A DNA stretch of 64,000 nucleotides from Neostapfia colusana (Eukaryota; Streptophyta; Magnoliopsida; Poales; Poaceae), in contig JASWHV010000008.1 of assembly GCA_030760725.1 (NCBI GenBank), positions 57,635,671-57,699,670 on the forward strand, read 5' to 3'. Both the position numbers and the translations under genes were made by a program. The notes under the pieces were generated by a model. That model made no database searches. It worked only from the letters and a program-made list of their open reading frames with translations, and had not been told where the DNA came from. Of this stretch, positions 24,372 to 34,502 are shown piece by piece; position 1 is the stretch's first letter; every line of letters begins with the position of its first letter.

Positions 24372-26012
24372 TTAGGCATAGAGCGTCTTGCTTCGCTCCT
24401 TGTGGTCGCTGGAGTCGGAGTGGCCGTATGCGGCTTTCAACGCCCTCTCGGCGTCTTGATACTCCATACCCTGCTCAGCGACGGCCTCAGGTTTGGCCTT
24501 TTTTTTTTCCTCCCGCCGACGGTAGGGTGCACCATCTTGGCGCGGCCGCTGCTGTTGCAGCTCAAGGTAGTGTTCCGCAAGCTTCTTGATCTCGCGGTAA
24601 TCGTTAGCACCATGGCTTCCGGTGTCGTGTACTGGGCACCAGTGACCGTCATCGCCAGCGGACGACGTCCGCGAGCGCTTGTCTAGGCGCGGGGTCCGGC
24701 CCCCTCTGGCCGCTACCAGAGCGGTAGTGGGTGCCCCGACCGGAGGCTTGTCCCTTCCTCCGGTCTTGTTCTTCTTGCCACTGCTCTGTACTGCGGCTCC
24801 AGACGCGGATCCACTAGCCTTCCCCTTGCCAGACGGTGTGTGCCAGTTGCTGCTCTCCGCGGCCTTGGCGCACTTGTCCACCAGGCTGAAGAGCTCCGAG
24901 ACGTCTTGCACGTCGTGCGTGGCCAGCTTCTTGAGCATCTTCTTATCTCTTACGCCCTGCCTGAAGGCAACTACCACAGAGACATTCGAGATACGTGGTA
25001 TGGTGTTCCTAACCTGTGAGAAACGCTGGGTGAAGGAGCGCAGCAACTCTCCTGGTTGTTGTTGCAGGGCGTGGAGGTCGGCCTCCGTGCCTGGCCGGAT
25101 GTAGGAACTCCCGAAGTTGGCCATGAACTGACGGCACATCTCTTCCCAGGAGGTTATAGACTCCTGGGGCAAGTTCATGAGCCATGACCAGACTGACCCG
25201 GTGAAGGCCACGGGGAAGTAGTTGGCCATGATGGCCTCATCCCCTCCTGCAGATAGGATGGCCGTGGAGTAGATCTGCAGGAACTCGATGGAGTTGACTG
25301 TCCCGTCGAACTTCTCCGGCAAGTGTGGCCGGAACTTACGCGGCCACAAGGCCACACAAAGGTGCAGGGAAAAATCCATGCAGCCTCCCACTGATCCTGG
25401 GGAGACGGGCTTCTGGCTTGTGTAGATGGGGCGCATGGCACCTGGGGTACCATACGCCTCCTCGAGGTTGCGACGCCACTCGCGCTGTCGCTCGATGGTG
25501 GTGCGACCATCTTCTTTCCGACGGTGGTGGTCCAGATCGGCTTTGGTATCTGTGGTGGAGAGCCTTGACGTCACCGTCGAGTGGATTGCCGCTGTCCTTG
25601 ATGAAAGCGGTACCGACTCTGGCCGCCGTCTCCGGTGGCACGGCGAGTTGAGCGCGGCGACGACCAGGTGCTCGACGTCGTTGCGCCACTGCTCTGCAGC
25701 GGACGGGAAAGCTCCCATGCTCGGGGGGTTGTGAAGGAGCGAGCGAGCTCCTAGCAGCGCACTCTCCAGGCTGGCTTCGGTCAGCGCTTGCGACGCCGTC
25801 GCAACTGAAGGCCGCTGGGTGGCAGCAGGCACCGTTGCTGTCTGGGCTTCTAGCGGCGTAGTCGGTCCCGCTCTAGAACGGGATAAGGATTCCTGCTCCC
25901 TCAGCTGTTGGCGGCACGAGGGGCAGGAAGTGCCTCCAAGGGAGTGGATGTTCACCATCATGAGCTTCACAAACAACTTCAAAAACCAGAAGCCCCCTAC
26001 CTGGTGCGCCAA
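24372..26012 (-). CDS. GYP-T gag polyprotein (Tat/RIRE2-like)
   Basis: A 546-codon open frame from the primer-binding site end to 24372. The middle holds the gag core: RPHLPEKFDGTVNSIEFLQI, ANYFPVAFTGSVWSWLMNLP, SITSWEEMCRQFMANF and ELLRSFTQRFSQVRNTIP. It is followed by a basic low-complexity tract and a degenerate knuckle (CPVHDTGSHGANDYREIKKL, where the usual Cys before REI is Tyr). This order is that of Tat-lineage gag, which forms the virus-like particle and binds element RNA. The true initiator is probably further in than the first possible codon, because the first 40 residues overlap the leader. It ends before any protease. It is the only long uninterrupted gene of the element, so it may belong to a gag-only, non-autonomous type. 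Confidence 0.8.
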   Translation of the reverse strand: MAHQVGGFWFLKLFVKLMMVNIHSLGGTSCPSCRQQLREQESLSRSRAGPTTPLEAQTATVPAATQRPSVATASQALTEASLESALLGARSLLHNPPSMGAFPSAAEQWRNDVEHLVVAALNSPCHRRRRPESVPLSSRTAAIHSTVTSRLSTTDTKADLDHHRRKEDGRTTIERQREWRRNLEEAYGTPGAMRPIYTSQKPVSPGSVGGCMDFSLHLCVALWPRKFRPHLPEKFDGTVNSIEFLQIYSTAILSAGGDEAIMANYFPVAFTGSVWSWLMNLPQESITSWEEMCRQFMANFGSSYIRPGTEADLHALQQQPGELLRSFTQRFSQVRNTIPRISNVSVVVAFRQGVRDKKMLKKLATHDVQDVSELFSLVDKCAKAAESSNWHTPSGKGKASGSASGAAVQSSGKKNKTGGRDKPPVGAPTTALVAARGGRTPRLDKRSRTSSAGDDGHWCPVHDTGSHGANDYREIKKLAEHYLELQQQRPRQDGAPYRRREEKKKAKPEAVAEQGMEYQDAERALKAAYGHSDSSDHKERSKTLYA

Positions 26013-26013
26013 A
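25993..26013 (-). other. Primer-binding site of GYP-T
   Basis: On the minus strand, TTTGGCGCACCAGGTAGGGG follows directly after the LTR end. This is close to the TGGCGCGCCAGGTAGGGG-type site of Tat/RIRE2 elements (a tRNA-Arg primer in my recollection). Confidence 0.65.
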
Positions 26014-27126
26014 TGTTAAAGTGTTTCTTGCGACACTTCCTCCGGTCTGCCATGGAGCAGCCCGCGGAAGTTCTTTTTCAGGAGGGGCGTAGTGATTTTG
26101 AGCATCGCCACACGATGGCGAGATGAACACAAGGATTTACGTGGTTTGGGCTGCCTGATCGTAATACCCAACGTCCACGGAGTGTTGGTTTTTTTGTTTC
26201 TTGGGTGTAAGCGCTTGTGCGTAAGGTTGCAGGGTTGCGAACTCGAAACCCTTTGCCCGGAGGCTGCCCCGATCCTTTTATAGCCCAAGGCCAGGGCAGT
26301 TATAATGTGGCCCGGGGCCCGACAGGTGGCCCTGCAGCTGTCCGTACCCTATACATGAGCTAGGGCATTTACAGATATATGTATTGTCGCTGTCGGAGGA
26401 GTCAAGGCGCACCGCCTGCCACATCGGGTGCCTCTGGCTGGGTAGCAGGTGATGATGAAGACCCCATCTTGTCACCGTGTCTTCTCGCTCTACTGAGCAG
26501 CTCCGTGCCGTTGGGCGGCACTGTTCTGCTGTACGCTTCGCCGCCCTGTCTTGTCACCGTAATGGTGAAGAGGCGGATGACGGAGGTGTGCGCCTTGCAC
26601 CATGCTTCTGGGAAAGGCACGAGTCTTGCATGAGCTACCGGACGGCACACGTCTTCCTTTACTTTGGAGTCTTTACGGCCCACGACTGGTCATGGGATAC
26701 ATGGCGGCTTCGGAGCCCTCCTTAGTGGGGAGGTCCGGCCCAGAGCCCGGGGACACATGGCAGCGCCGGACGTTGCCTCAGCGGGGAGGCCAGGTCCTGG
26801 GCCAAGGACACGTGGCGGCTCCGAAGCCCTCCTTAGTAGGGAGGTCTGACCCAGAGCCCGGGGACACATGGCAGCGCCGGACCTTGCCTCAGCAGGGAGG
26901 ACAGGTCCAGGTCCAAGGACACATGGCGGCTCTGGAGCCCTCCTTAGCGGGGAGGTCCGGCCCGGAGCCTGGGCACACGTGGCAGCGCCGGAACTTACCT
27001 CAACGGGGAGGCCAAGTCTGGGGCCAAGGACACGTGGCCGTGCCAGGGCCCGTCTCGACAGGGAGGCGAGGTTTGGAATGTCTTCAACCTTCCACACGAG
27101 GGTACCCGGTCTTGAGGGTACCAACA
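26014..27126 (-). repeat. 5' LTR of GYP-T (1.1 kb)
   Basis: On the minus strand it begins TGTTGGTACC at 27126 and ends CACTTTAACA at 26014, which are TG...CA ends, with the primer-binding site next to it. The outer part (U3) holds a GC-rich tandem repeat. The outer flank CTGGT (27127-27131) would be one target-site copy. The 3' LTR is not in the window. Confidence 0.75.
26699..27035. repeat. GC-rich tandem repeat in GYP-T U3 (about 111-bp unit, 3 copies)
   Basis: The phrase TGGCGGCT..GAGCCCTCCTTAG begins near 26702, 26813 and 26924. Each unit has two related halves (GGACACATGGCAGCGCCGGA and GGACACGTGGCGGCTCCGAAG). The many GC-rich ORFs here are side effects of the repeat. Confidence 0.8.
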
Positions 27127-27906
27127 CTGGTGATTGTAGTCCTTGTATCTACTTACACCGCAGATCGGGCATCTCGTTGCAAGCTCATGCTCTTTACAAA
27201 ATAGAATACAATAGTTCAGACAATCGTGTATTTTTGTCATACCTAGCGACATCGGACATAGAAGCTTCTTCGCTTTATAAGTGATTCTGGATAGTTTATT
27301 GGTATTTTTAAAAATTTCTACCAAAAAATTTAAAAGATCACTGAAACTACAATTGGACCATCCGTGGGTGACCTTCAACTTTAGTAGTTCGAGGACTGCA
27401 TGCAACGTAGTAAACTCTTTATCACAATCCTTTGATTCATCATATAAAAGCTCCTTTGACGAACTCTGTAATGTCTCCGTTTTACTTAAGCCTTTACTTT
27501 TTCCCATAGAAATCAGCACATGTGGTTCCATGTGACGCAACATCTCCTCACAATCAAACTCTTCATCGTCGTCATCATCATGATTGTCACGACCATAATA
27601 GAAATGAACATTATCCCCGCCTCAATATCTGACACTTTCTCGTCATTATTATCCACTTTACGTGTATCTACTCACCATGCTCTCTCCGTATTGTGTAATT
27701 TTTCTTAAAACCTCTTTTCACCAAGTGCGATTGGATTACTACAGTATCTGTCCAAGCAATCTTGTTTTCGCAGTCGATACAAGGATATAATATATCATCT
27801 ATCTTTTGCATCTTCGCATGTCTCTTGGACGCTTCAATAAAGCTTGCAATATTGTAATGTATGTAGGATCAGGTCTTGGCATATTGTACATCCACGCTCA
27901 GTCCAT
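27127..27906 (-). pseudogene. CACTA-2 TnpD transposase, 5' fragment
   Basis: It starts with an ATG at 27906 and reads AWMYNMPRPDPTY, close to CACTA-1 TnpD. It continues through LRHMEPHVLISMGKSK, ATHGWSN-type and ATRCPICGVSRYKDYN motifs. The sequence breaks at 27127 where the GYP-T LTR begins, at the codon matching about 14460 in CACTA-1. The third codon is TGA and the acidic stretch contains further lesions. The rest of the transposase would lie left of GYP-T and is not in the window. Confidence 0.85.
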
Positions 27907-28489
27907 CTTCTATGTCAAACTGTATAATGTAGGATATATACAATGTATCATTAATAAAAATTTGAAAACGTAGGATATATACAATGTAGAATAAGTAAAA
28001 TTTTGAAAATGTAGGATTTATACAATATAGCAAGACATACCTTTTGGAGACAGAAATTTTTGAAAATATTTTATATTTAGCTTAATTCTAATTCCTGATC
28101 TTCTAAATCCTTAAAAATTCGTACAAAATCTAAATTCAAAAATCAAGACCTCAAATTACACCCAAAGGAGAAAAAACAAAGCAAGGTCATAGGCTTACCT
28201 TATGGAGAGACAAATCTTTGATATAAACTCTAATTTAACTCTTATCCTTGTCCAGATATACAAAATACAGGAAATTTGGTGCAGAATATAAATTGCAAAT
28301 TTGAGGCCATAAATCGCATCAAAAAAAGGGAAAACGAAGCAAAAATATAGAATAACCAATAAGGAGACTTACCTCTAAAAAGATTTGGAAACAAAACCGC
28401 CCCCTCCCCCAAAATTTGGAAAAATATCGTCCGCCGGGTTGTACCTAGCTCAGTCGCGCTCGTAGAGAATCCGTGAAGTCTATATATAC
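27907..28489 (-). other. TnpD leader and possible promoter of CACTA-2
   Basis: An AT-rich, non-coding stretch with a GTATATATAGAC TATA-like motif (minus strand, about 28479-28490) next to a GACCGCCCGTGA repeat. It mirrors the CACTA-1 arrangement of GGCGGT repeat, TATA, leader and TnpD. No splice sites are placed. Confidence 0.35.
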
Positions 28490-28770
28490 ACTTTTTTCAC
28501 GGGCGGTCGATATAAGGAACCGAAGGTGATAACTATAATATTGCATGCGGTTCCAAACAAAGAACGATTGTGAAAATAAGTGTATTTTCACAAGCCGTCC
28601 GGTTCCAAACAAAGAACGCTTCTGATGACAAGTGTATTTTCACAGGCCGTTTGTGAGGAAAAACTGTCTTAGATATTGTCCATTATCACAGGCGGTTTTC
28701 TATAACGAACGTCTGTTTTAACAAGCCTATTTTCATAGACGGTTGTTTATCCAAAACCACCTGAGATATT
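28490..28770. repeat. GGCGGT-type repeat cluster next to TnpD
   Basis: At least six copies of CACAGGCGGT/ACCGCCTGTGA variants in about 280 bases, several in inverted pairs separated by TTCCAAACAAAGAACG. It lies at the inner side of TnpD, as the promoter repeats do in CACTA-1. Confidence 0.75.
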
Positions 28771-31700
28771 TTATACATGTATGAATTTTATTAATTTTTT
28801 AAAGCAATCCAACATGTGAAAATTCAAATTATCCCTCATTCTAATGAAATGCTCATATACATATGAGAGATTCTTCAAATTTTGAGCACACATTGATGCA
28901 AACAATTTTGTAAAAATCTGAAAAAAAATCATAGAGGTTGGTATATGACTAAAAAGTCCAATAGAAAAATGCACTCATAAAATCAATGTATTATGCAAGA
29001 TACAAAAATGATAAATAACCTATTTATATGTTTTTCATGTTCTGACCAATTTTAAAGGTTTTTCTAAGTGAAATTTAATGGGCACCTGTAATACTAAATC
29101 ATATTACAAGAACTTGAAATTTGGGCTTTTACAAGCCCACTTACTTTGATTAAGAATATTAATTAATCCTAAACTTAGCAATTTTTTTCACAGACGGTTC
29201 TATATTAAAAATCGTCTGTGATAATTGACTCTTCATAGGTCTGATCTTCAGTTTCTTCTTCCTTTGCTTCAATTTTTATATAGATTCTAATGTAAATACT
29301 CAAACATGTATAGATTCTACAAATTAAGTCCAAACTCGATGATTCTTTTTTCTGTATTCTTCAAAAATTAATATATACCAGATGGAACAAAAATGTCAAA
29401 ACTTATATAGGTAACATTGTTATATTTTGGTAAATATAGCATTACTTTATATGCACATATTATTCAGATTGTCATATCTCCTAAAAGGGTCTTCCACTGA
29501 AAGTTAGTTTGTATGAACATATTGTCTTATTTATACATGTATGAATATTGTTAATTTTTCAAAGCAATCCAACATGTCAAATTTCAAATTATCCCTCATT
29601 CTAATGAAATGCTCATATACATATGAGGCATTCTTCAAATTTTAAACACACATTATTTCAAACAATTTTGTAAAAATCTAAAAAAACATGGAGGTTGGTA
29701 TGATGACTAAAAAGTATCATAAAAAATGCACTCAAAAAATCAGGGTATTATGCAAGATACAAAAATGAGAAATATCTATTTATTTGTTTTTCATGTTCTG
29801 ACCTATTTTAAAGGTTTATCCAAGTGAAATTTAATGGGCACACGTAATACTAAATCATATTACAAGAACTTGAAATTTGGGCTTTTACAAGCCCACTTGT
29901 TATGATCAAGAATATTAATTAATTCTAAACTTAGTAAACTTCTTTTATAGGTGGTTCTATATTTAAAAATCGACTGCGATAATTGCCTCTTCATTGGTCT
30001 ACTCTTCAGTTTCTTCTTCCTTTACTTTATTTTTTATTTAGATTCTAATGTAAATACTCAAACATGTGTAGATTCTACAGATTAAGTCCAAACTCGATGA
30101 TTCTTTTCTCTATATTCTTCAAAAATTAATATATACCAGATGGAACAAAAAGGTTAAAACTTACATAGATAACATTGTTATATTTTGGTAAATATAGCAT
30201 TAATTGATAGGCACATATTATTCATATTGTCATATCTGCTAAAGAAAGGTCTTCCACTGAAAGTTGGTTTGTATAACATATTGTCTTATTTATACATGTA
30301 TAAGTTTTGTTAATTTTTTCAAATCAATCCCGTATGTAAAATTCAAATTATCCCCCATTCTAATGAAATGCTCATATAATATGAGACATTCTTCAAATTT
30401 TGAACACACATTTATTCAAACAATCTTGTAAAAATCTGAAAAAAATCATAGAGGTTGGTATGATGACTAAAAAGTCCCATAGGAAAATGAACTCGCAAAA
30501 TAAATGTATTATGCAAGATACAAAAATGACAAATATCCTATTTATTTATTTTTTATGTTCTAACCAATTTCAAAGGTTTTTGTAAATGAAATTTAATGGG
30601 CACCTGTAATACTAAATTATATCACAAGAACTTGGAATTTGGGCTTTTACAGGCCCCATTATTTTGATCAAGAATATTAATTAATCCTAAACTTAATAAA
30701 CTTTTTTCATAGGCGGTTCTATATTAAAAACCGCCTGCGATAATTGCCTTTTCATAGGTCTGCTCTTCAGTTTCTTCTTTCTTTGATTTATGTTTTTAAT
30801 TTAGATTCCAATGTAAATTCTCAAACATGTATAGATTCTGCAAATTAAGTCCAAACTTGATGATTTTTTCTATAATCTTCAAAAATTAATATATACCATC
30901 TGTAACAAAAAGTTTGAAACTTATATAGGTAACATTGTTATGTTTTGGTAAATATAGCATTAATTTATATGCACATATTATTCAGATTGTCATATCTCCT
31001 AAAAAAATGGATCTTCCACTGAAAATTGGTTTGTATGAACATATTGTCTTATCTATACATGTATGCATTTTGTTATTTTTTTAAAAGCAATCCAACATGT
31101 CAAAATTCAAATTATCCATCATTCTAATGAAATACTCATATACATATGAGGCATTCTTCAAATTTTGAACACACATTGATTCAAACAATTTTGGAAAAAT
31201 CTAAAAAAATTATAGAGGTTGGTATGATGACTAAAAAGTCCCATAGAAAAATGTAATCACAAAATCAATATATTATGCAAGATACAAAAATGATAAATAA
31301 ACTATTTATTTGTTTTTCATGTTCTGACCAATTTCAAAGGTTTTTCCAAGTGAAATTTAATGGGCACCTGTAATACTAAATCACATTACAAGAACTTAGA
31401 GTTTGGCCTTTTACAAGCCCCCTTATTTTGATCAAGAATATTAATTAATGCTAAACTTAGTAAAACGGTTCTATATTAAAAACCGCATGCGATAATTATC
31501 TCTCCATAGGTCTGCTCTTCAGTTACTTCTTCCTTTGCTTCATTTTTATCTAGATTCTAATGTAAATACTCAAACATGTATAGATTCTGCAAATTAAGTC
31601 CAAACTCAATATTCTTTTTTCTATATTCTTCAAAAATTAATATATAGTAGATGGAATAAAAAGGTTAAAACTTATATAGGTAACATTTTTATGTTTTGGT

Positions 31701-31872
31701 AAATATAGCATTAATTTATATGCACATATTATTCAGATTGTCATATCTCTTAAAAAATGGATCTTCCACTGAAAGCTGGTTTGTATGAACATATTGTCTT
31801 ATCTATACATTTATGAATTTTGTTAATTTTTAAAGCAATCCAACATGTCAAAATTCAAATTATCCATCATTC
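28771..31872. repeat. AT-rich tandem array, about 755-bp unit (4 copies plus part)
   Basis: The phrase TATACATGTATGAATTTT recurs, with small changes, near 28780, 29538, 30292, 31055 and 31806, so units are about 751-763 bases. Each contains CATAGAGGTTGGTATGATGAC and a GGTTCTATATTAAAAACCG hairpin. It is the reverse complement of the unit at 11480-12990 in CACTA-1. The last unit is cut at about 31872, where the exonuclease module begins. There is no ORF. Confidence 0.9.
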
Positions 31873-32021
31873 AGTTATGGCGCCTCGTCAACGGTGCTGC
31901 AACCGCTAGAATCTGAAACGCCTTTATAATAAGCAGTTGTCGCACCCTTCTTCATCTTCCTCGCAGCGCCCTTCCTCATCTTCCTCGCAGTGCCCTTCCA
32001 TCTTCCTCGCTCTTCACAACC

Positions 32022-33017
32022 ATGGCGTATGCAGGATCCTCGTCTCGTCTCCCCGCTGGTGATCATCAAGGCGAAAAATGCAAGCAGTCGTCGCTGGCGC
32101 TCCCGGAGTCAAGCGCTGGAGCCAAGCGGCAACCTTCTGGTGGCCCACCGGCGAACAACCAGGGAGCTAAGCTGCAACATTCTGGTGGCCCGCCGGTGAA
32201 CCGCTTCTGATGGTCGTCTCTAGTCCCGGCGGCTCCGCCAACACAGTTGGCGACCTATACCACCAAGGTCATGTTGAACGGCACCGTGATCGAAACCACC
32301 GTCACGTCCTTTGGCGCCGATGTCGAGCACTTCCTTTTGCAGGTTCGCAAGAACAACCTGGGGCCCCTCATCATCGGCCTGGACACAGAGTGGTACAACG
32401 TCAAGAACCCGGACGGGCGCAAGTCGTACAAGACGGCCATCCTGCAGCTCTGTGTGGGCTGCCACTGCCTCGTCTTCTAGATCATTCCCACGGACTATGT
32501 CCTGGAGAGTGCCCTGAAAAACTTCTTCGCCTATCTGCACAACAGATTTTCCGGCGTCAGTATCAGTAGCGACGTAAAGCGGCAGCTCGAGGAATATGGC
32601 TTTGAGGTAGAAAATGTGGTTGAGCTCCGGGACCTCGCCGTGAAGGTGCTGCACCGGTCGGAACTCATGTCGGTGTCGCTCAAGACCCTGGCGCTCAAGG
32701 TGATGAATGTGCACATCGACAAGTTGAAGGACATCAAGTGTGATAAGTGGGATAAGGAGATCCTGTCGCCACAGCAGGTGGAGTATGCCTGCATCGATGC
32801 ATATACCTCTTACGAGATTTGCATGCTGCTGCTCTCCCATAAGGCTTCCTCGCCATCTCCGGTCCGGGAGCAGTGCCCCTCGCCAGGGTACATCAGCACG
32901 GACTCTGATGATGACAGGTATCATGGCTACAAATTGCTAGTCCCACACTGCAATGATCTGCGCAAAATTGAGCACCCCAGCGGCTACCTGATATGCCCAT
33001 TCTGTCCCAACTTGTAG
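32022..33017 (+). pseudogene. Captured DEDDy 3'-5' exonuclease (Werner-exonuclease type)
   Basis: One intronless frame of 332 codons from the ATG at 32022 to TAG at 33017, interrupted only by TGA at 32208 and TAG at 32478. After a low-complexity N-terminus (two GGPP(A/V)N repeats) comes the exonuclease domain: motif I LDTEW (Asp 32382, Glu 32388), motif II with Asp at 32571 (SISSDVKRQLEEYGF), and motif III YACIDAYTSYE (Tyr 32784, Asp 32796). All DEDDy metal-ligand positions are present. The family removes nucleotides from DNA or RNA 3' ends. Plants have many small WRN-exonuclease-like genes. A C-terminal CPFC pair could be half of a zinc site. A TATA-like CTTTATAATAA lies near 31922. With two stops it is probably inactive here. 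Confidence 0.8.
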
Positions 33018-33423
33018 CGCAAATGGAAATGGGAAGACATGAAATCCATACAACGTCATGTTATGGAAGTTGGGATCTCCAATTCCAAAATACTTAGTGA
33101 TAAGAAGAAGAGCCGGCACCGTCGAATGGCAAGGAACCATGGTTGGATGTGATAACTCCTCGACGTGCTTTCATATTAGTTATTCTGTTCTAAACTCGAA
33201 GTCATATTCTTCAATTTTTGTGGACAATGTATGTTATCCTTGATGTGTCCCATGTTACTCTGGTATCGATGTTACCGTATGTTTGTTCCCTGTTACTCTT
33301 CTAACCAGATGTTACCATGGGTTTGTCTCGTGTTACTTCTCATTAATCCTAAACTTAATAAACTTAGTAAACTTTTCTCGCAGGCGCTTCTATATTAAAA
33401 ACCGCCTGCGATAACATATCTTT
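33018..33423. other. Spacer with GGCGCTTCTATATTAAAAACCGCC hairpin
   Basis: No gene. The first 300 bases look like the exonuclease 3' flank. Near 33350-33420 the AAACTTAGTAAAC...CTATATTAAAAACCGCC phrase of the 755-bp unit reappears, showing transposon sequence between the exonuclease and SUMO E2 modules. Confidence 0.6.
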
Positions 33424-33723
33424 GCAGGCGGTGTTTAATTCATCTTCGAGGAGGGAGGAGGGTCTCGCACGCCGGTCGCACTTCTCTGCACCACCGTACT
33501 AGCCAAAATTAAGTTCTCCGCAGGTCTATCTCCTCGGATTGCTTGCCTCCCTGTGTAAATAACGGAAGATGCGTTTTTATCTCACCCGTCTCTTCACAAA
33601 CGGCCGCAATTAAGTTCTCCGCACCTCCTCCGCCTCGGTTCACGCGTTTCCCTTTTGTCCAACTCCAGCCGCCCTCTTTTTTTTTCACAGGCGGTCCTAT
33701 ATTAAAAACCACATGTCATAATA
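33424..33723 (+). repeat. SUMO E2 5' flank, duplicate copy 1
   Basis: It starts GCAGGCGGTGTTTAATTCATC and continues through CTCGCACGCC, CACCGTACTAGCC and AAGTTCTCCGCA phrases. The same series recurs in 33731-33990. It is probably a duplicated promoter and leader of the E2 gene, bounded by the GGCGGT repeat. Confidence 0.7.
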
Positions 33724-33730
33724 CCTCTTT

Positions 33731-33990
33731 GCAGACGGTGTTTAATTCATCTTCGAGGAGTAAGGAGGATCTCGCACGCCAGTCACACTTCTCTCTGCAC
33801 CACCGTACTGGCCGAAATTAAGTTCTCCGCAGCTCTTCCTCCTCGGGCCGCTCGTCTCCCTGTGTCAACAATGGAAGATGCGCTTTTATCTCGCCCGTCT
33901 CTTCATCACCAGCCGCAATTAAGTTCTCCGCACCTCCTCCTCCTCGGGCCACGAGTTTCCCTTCCGTCCAACTCTAGCCACTCTCTCTTC
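33731..33990 (+). repeat. SUMO E2 5' flank, duplicate copy 2
   Basis: It starts GCAGACGGTGTTTAATTCATC, and its order of phrases matches copy 1 at about 90 percent by eye. The E2 ATG follows at 34110. Confidence 0.7.
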
Positions 33991-34109
33991 GAACACTTTA
34001 GCGATCGACCAACTCTAGTGCGACCGCCGCCTTCCGTCCACTGTTCACCATCGCTGTCGTCATCATCTCCATCACTACTCCCTCCTATTCTACATCATCA
34101 TCATAATTC

Positions 34110-34502
34110 ATGGATGGGAACTTTGTTAACGACTTGGCGCGTGGCCGATTCAAGGAGGAGCGCTTGGCGTGGCACAAGAACCACCCCCATGTATGTAAAT
34201 ATGGCACAACGGTCGCTCTGTAGTTTTGCTTTTCCGTCTTGTTTGTTTTTGGTATTTTCAATTTCATGGCTCGCCATTTGTTTCAATTGTTGTCCAATTT
34301 CTCCGTGTAGGGTTTTTTTGCGAAGCCTGAGTCGGGAGACTTAATGAAGCGGCAGTACATCGTCCCTAGTAAAGAAGGTGTAAGTCATGAAGAATAAGCA
34401 AAATCTAGTATAATCATCTTTCCCTTATTAATGAATTTCCTCTATAGACCGACTGGGAAGGTAGTTACTACCCACTGACAATCTCCTTCTCGGATTACTA
34501 TT
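34110..34502 (+). pseudogene. SCE1-like: Captured SUMO-conjugating enzyme (SCE1/UBC9-like), exons 1 to 3 (first part)
   Basis: Exon 1 is 34110-34190 (ARGRFKEERLAWHKNHPH), donor GTATGT. Exon 2 is 34311-34379 (GFFAKPESG...IVPSKEG), acceptor GTGTAG, donor GTAAGT. Exon 3 starts at 34449 (TDWEGSYYPLTISFSDYY), acceptor CTATAG. Each exon is in phase 0 and free of stops, and the residues follow plant UBC9 closely (EERKAWRKNHPHGF, TDWEGG-type). UBC9 is the sole SUMO E2: it carries SUMO as a thioester and passes it to lysines, together with ligases. Kept introns mean capture as genomic DNA, not by retrocopying. The gene is cut at 34502 by GYP-C and resumes at 45143. Confidence 0.85.

Larger units (their letters stand above)
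23509..27126 (-). mobile_element. GYP-T, rearranged Tat/RIRE2-like gypsy element
   Basis: On the minus strand it reads LTR (27126 to 26014), primer-binding site, gag (26012 to 24372), repeat copy A, a linker-plus-integrase N-terminal piece, and repeat copy B up to 23509. Protease, RT and the integrase core are absent. The LTR outer end joins TnpD coding sequence of CACTA-2 at 27127, so the element inserted there. The left side meets the end of the GYP-B LTR. Either GYP-B inserted into GYP-T or a deletion removed its 3' part. Lineage is judged from gag and linker motifs. Confidence 0.7.

Noticed and set aside
23536..24379. An intact integrase gene on the minus strand
   Set aside because: Only the zinc-finger region up to YWPT is present. 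Flanking codons come from the A/B repeats, and no DDE core follows.
26402..27284. ORFs of 90-200 codons over the GYP-T LTR
   Set aside because: They follow the 111-bp GC-rich repeat and are open in several frames and on both strands at once, as expected of repeat composition.
33862..34344. A 160-codon ORF overlapping SUMO E2 exon 1
   Set aside because: Pro/Ser-rich and in a different frame from the conserved E2 exons. It reads through intron 1. It is probably leader and intron sequence.
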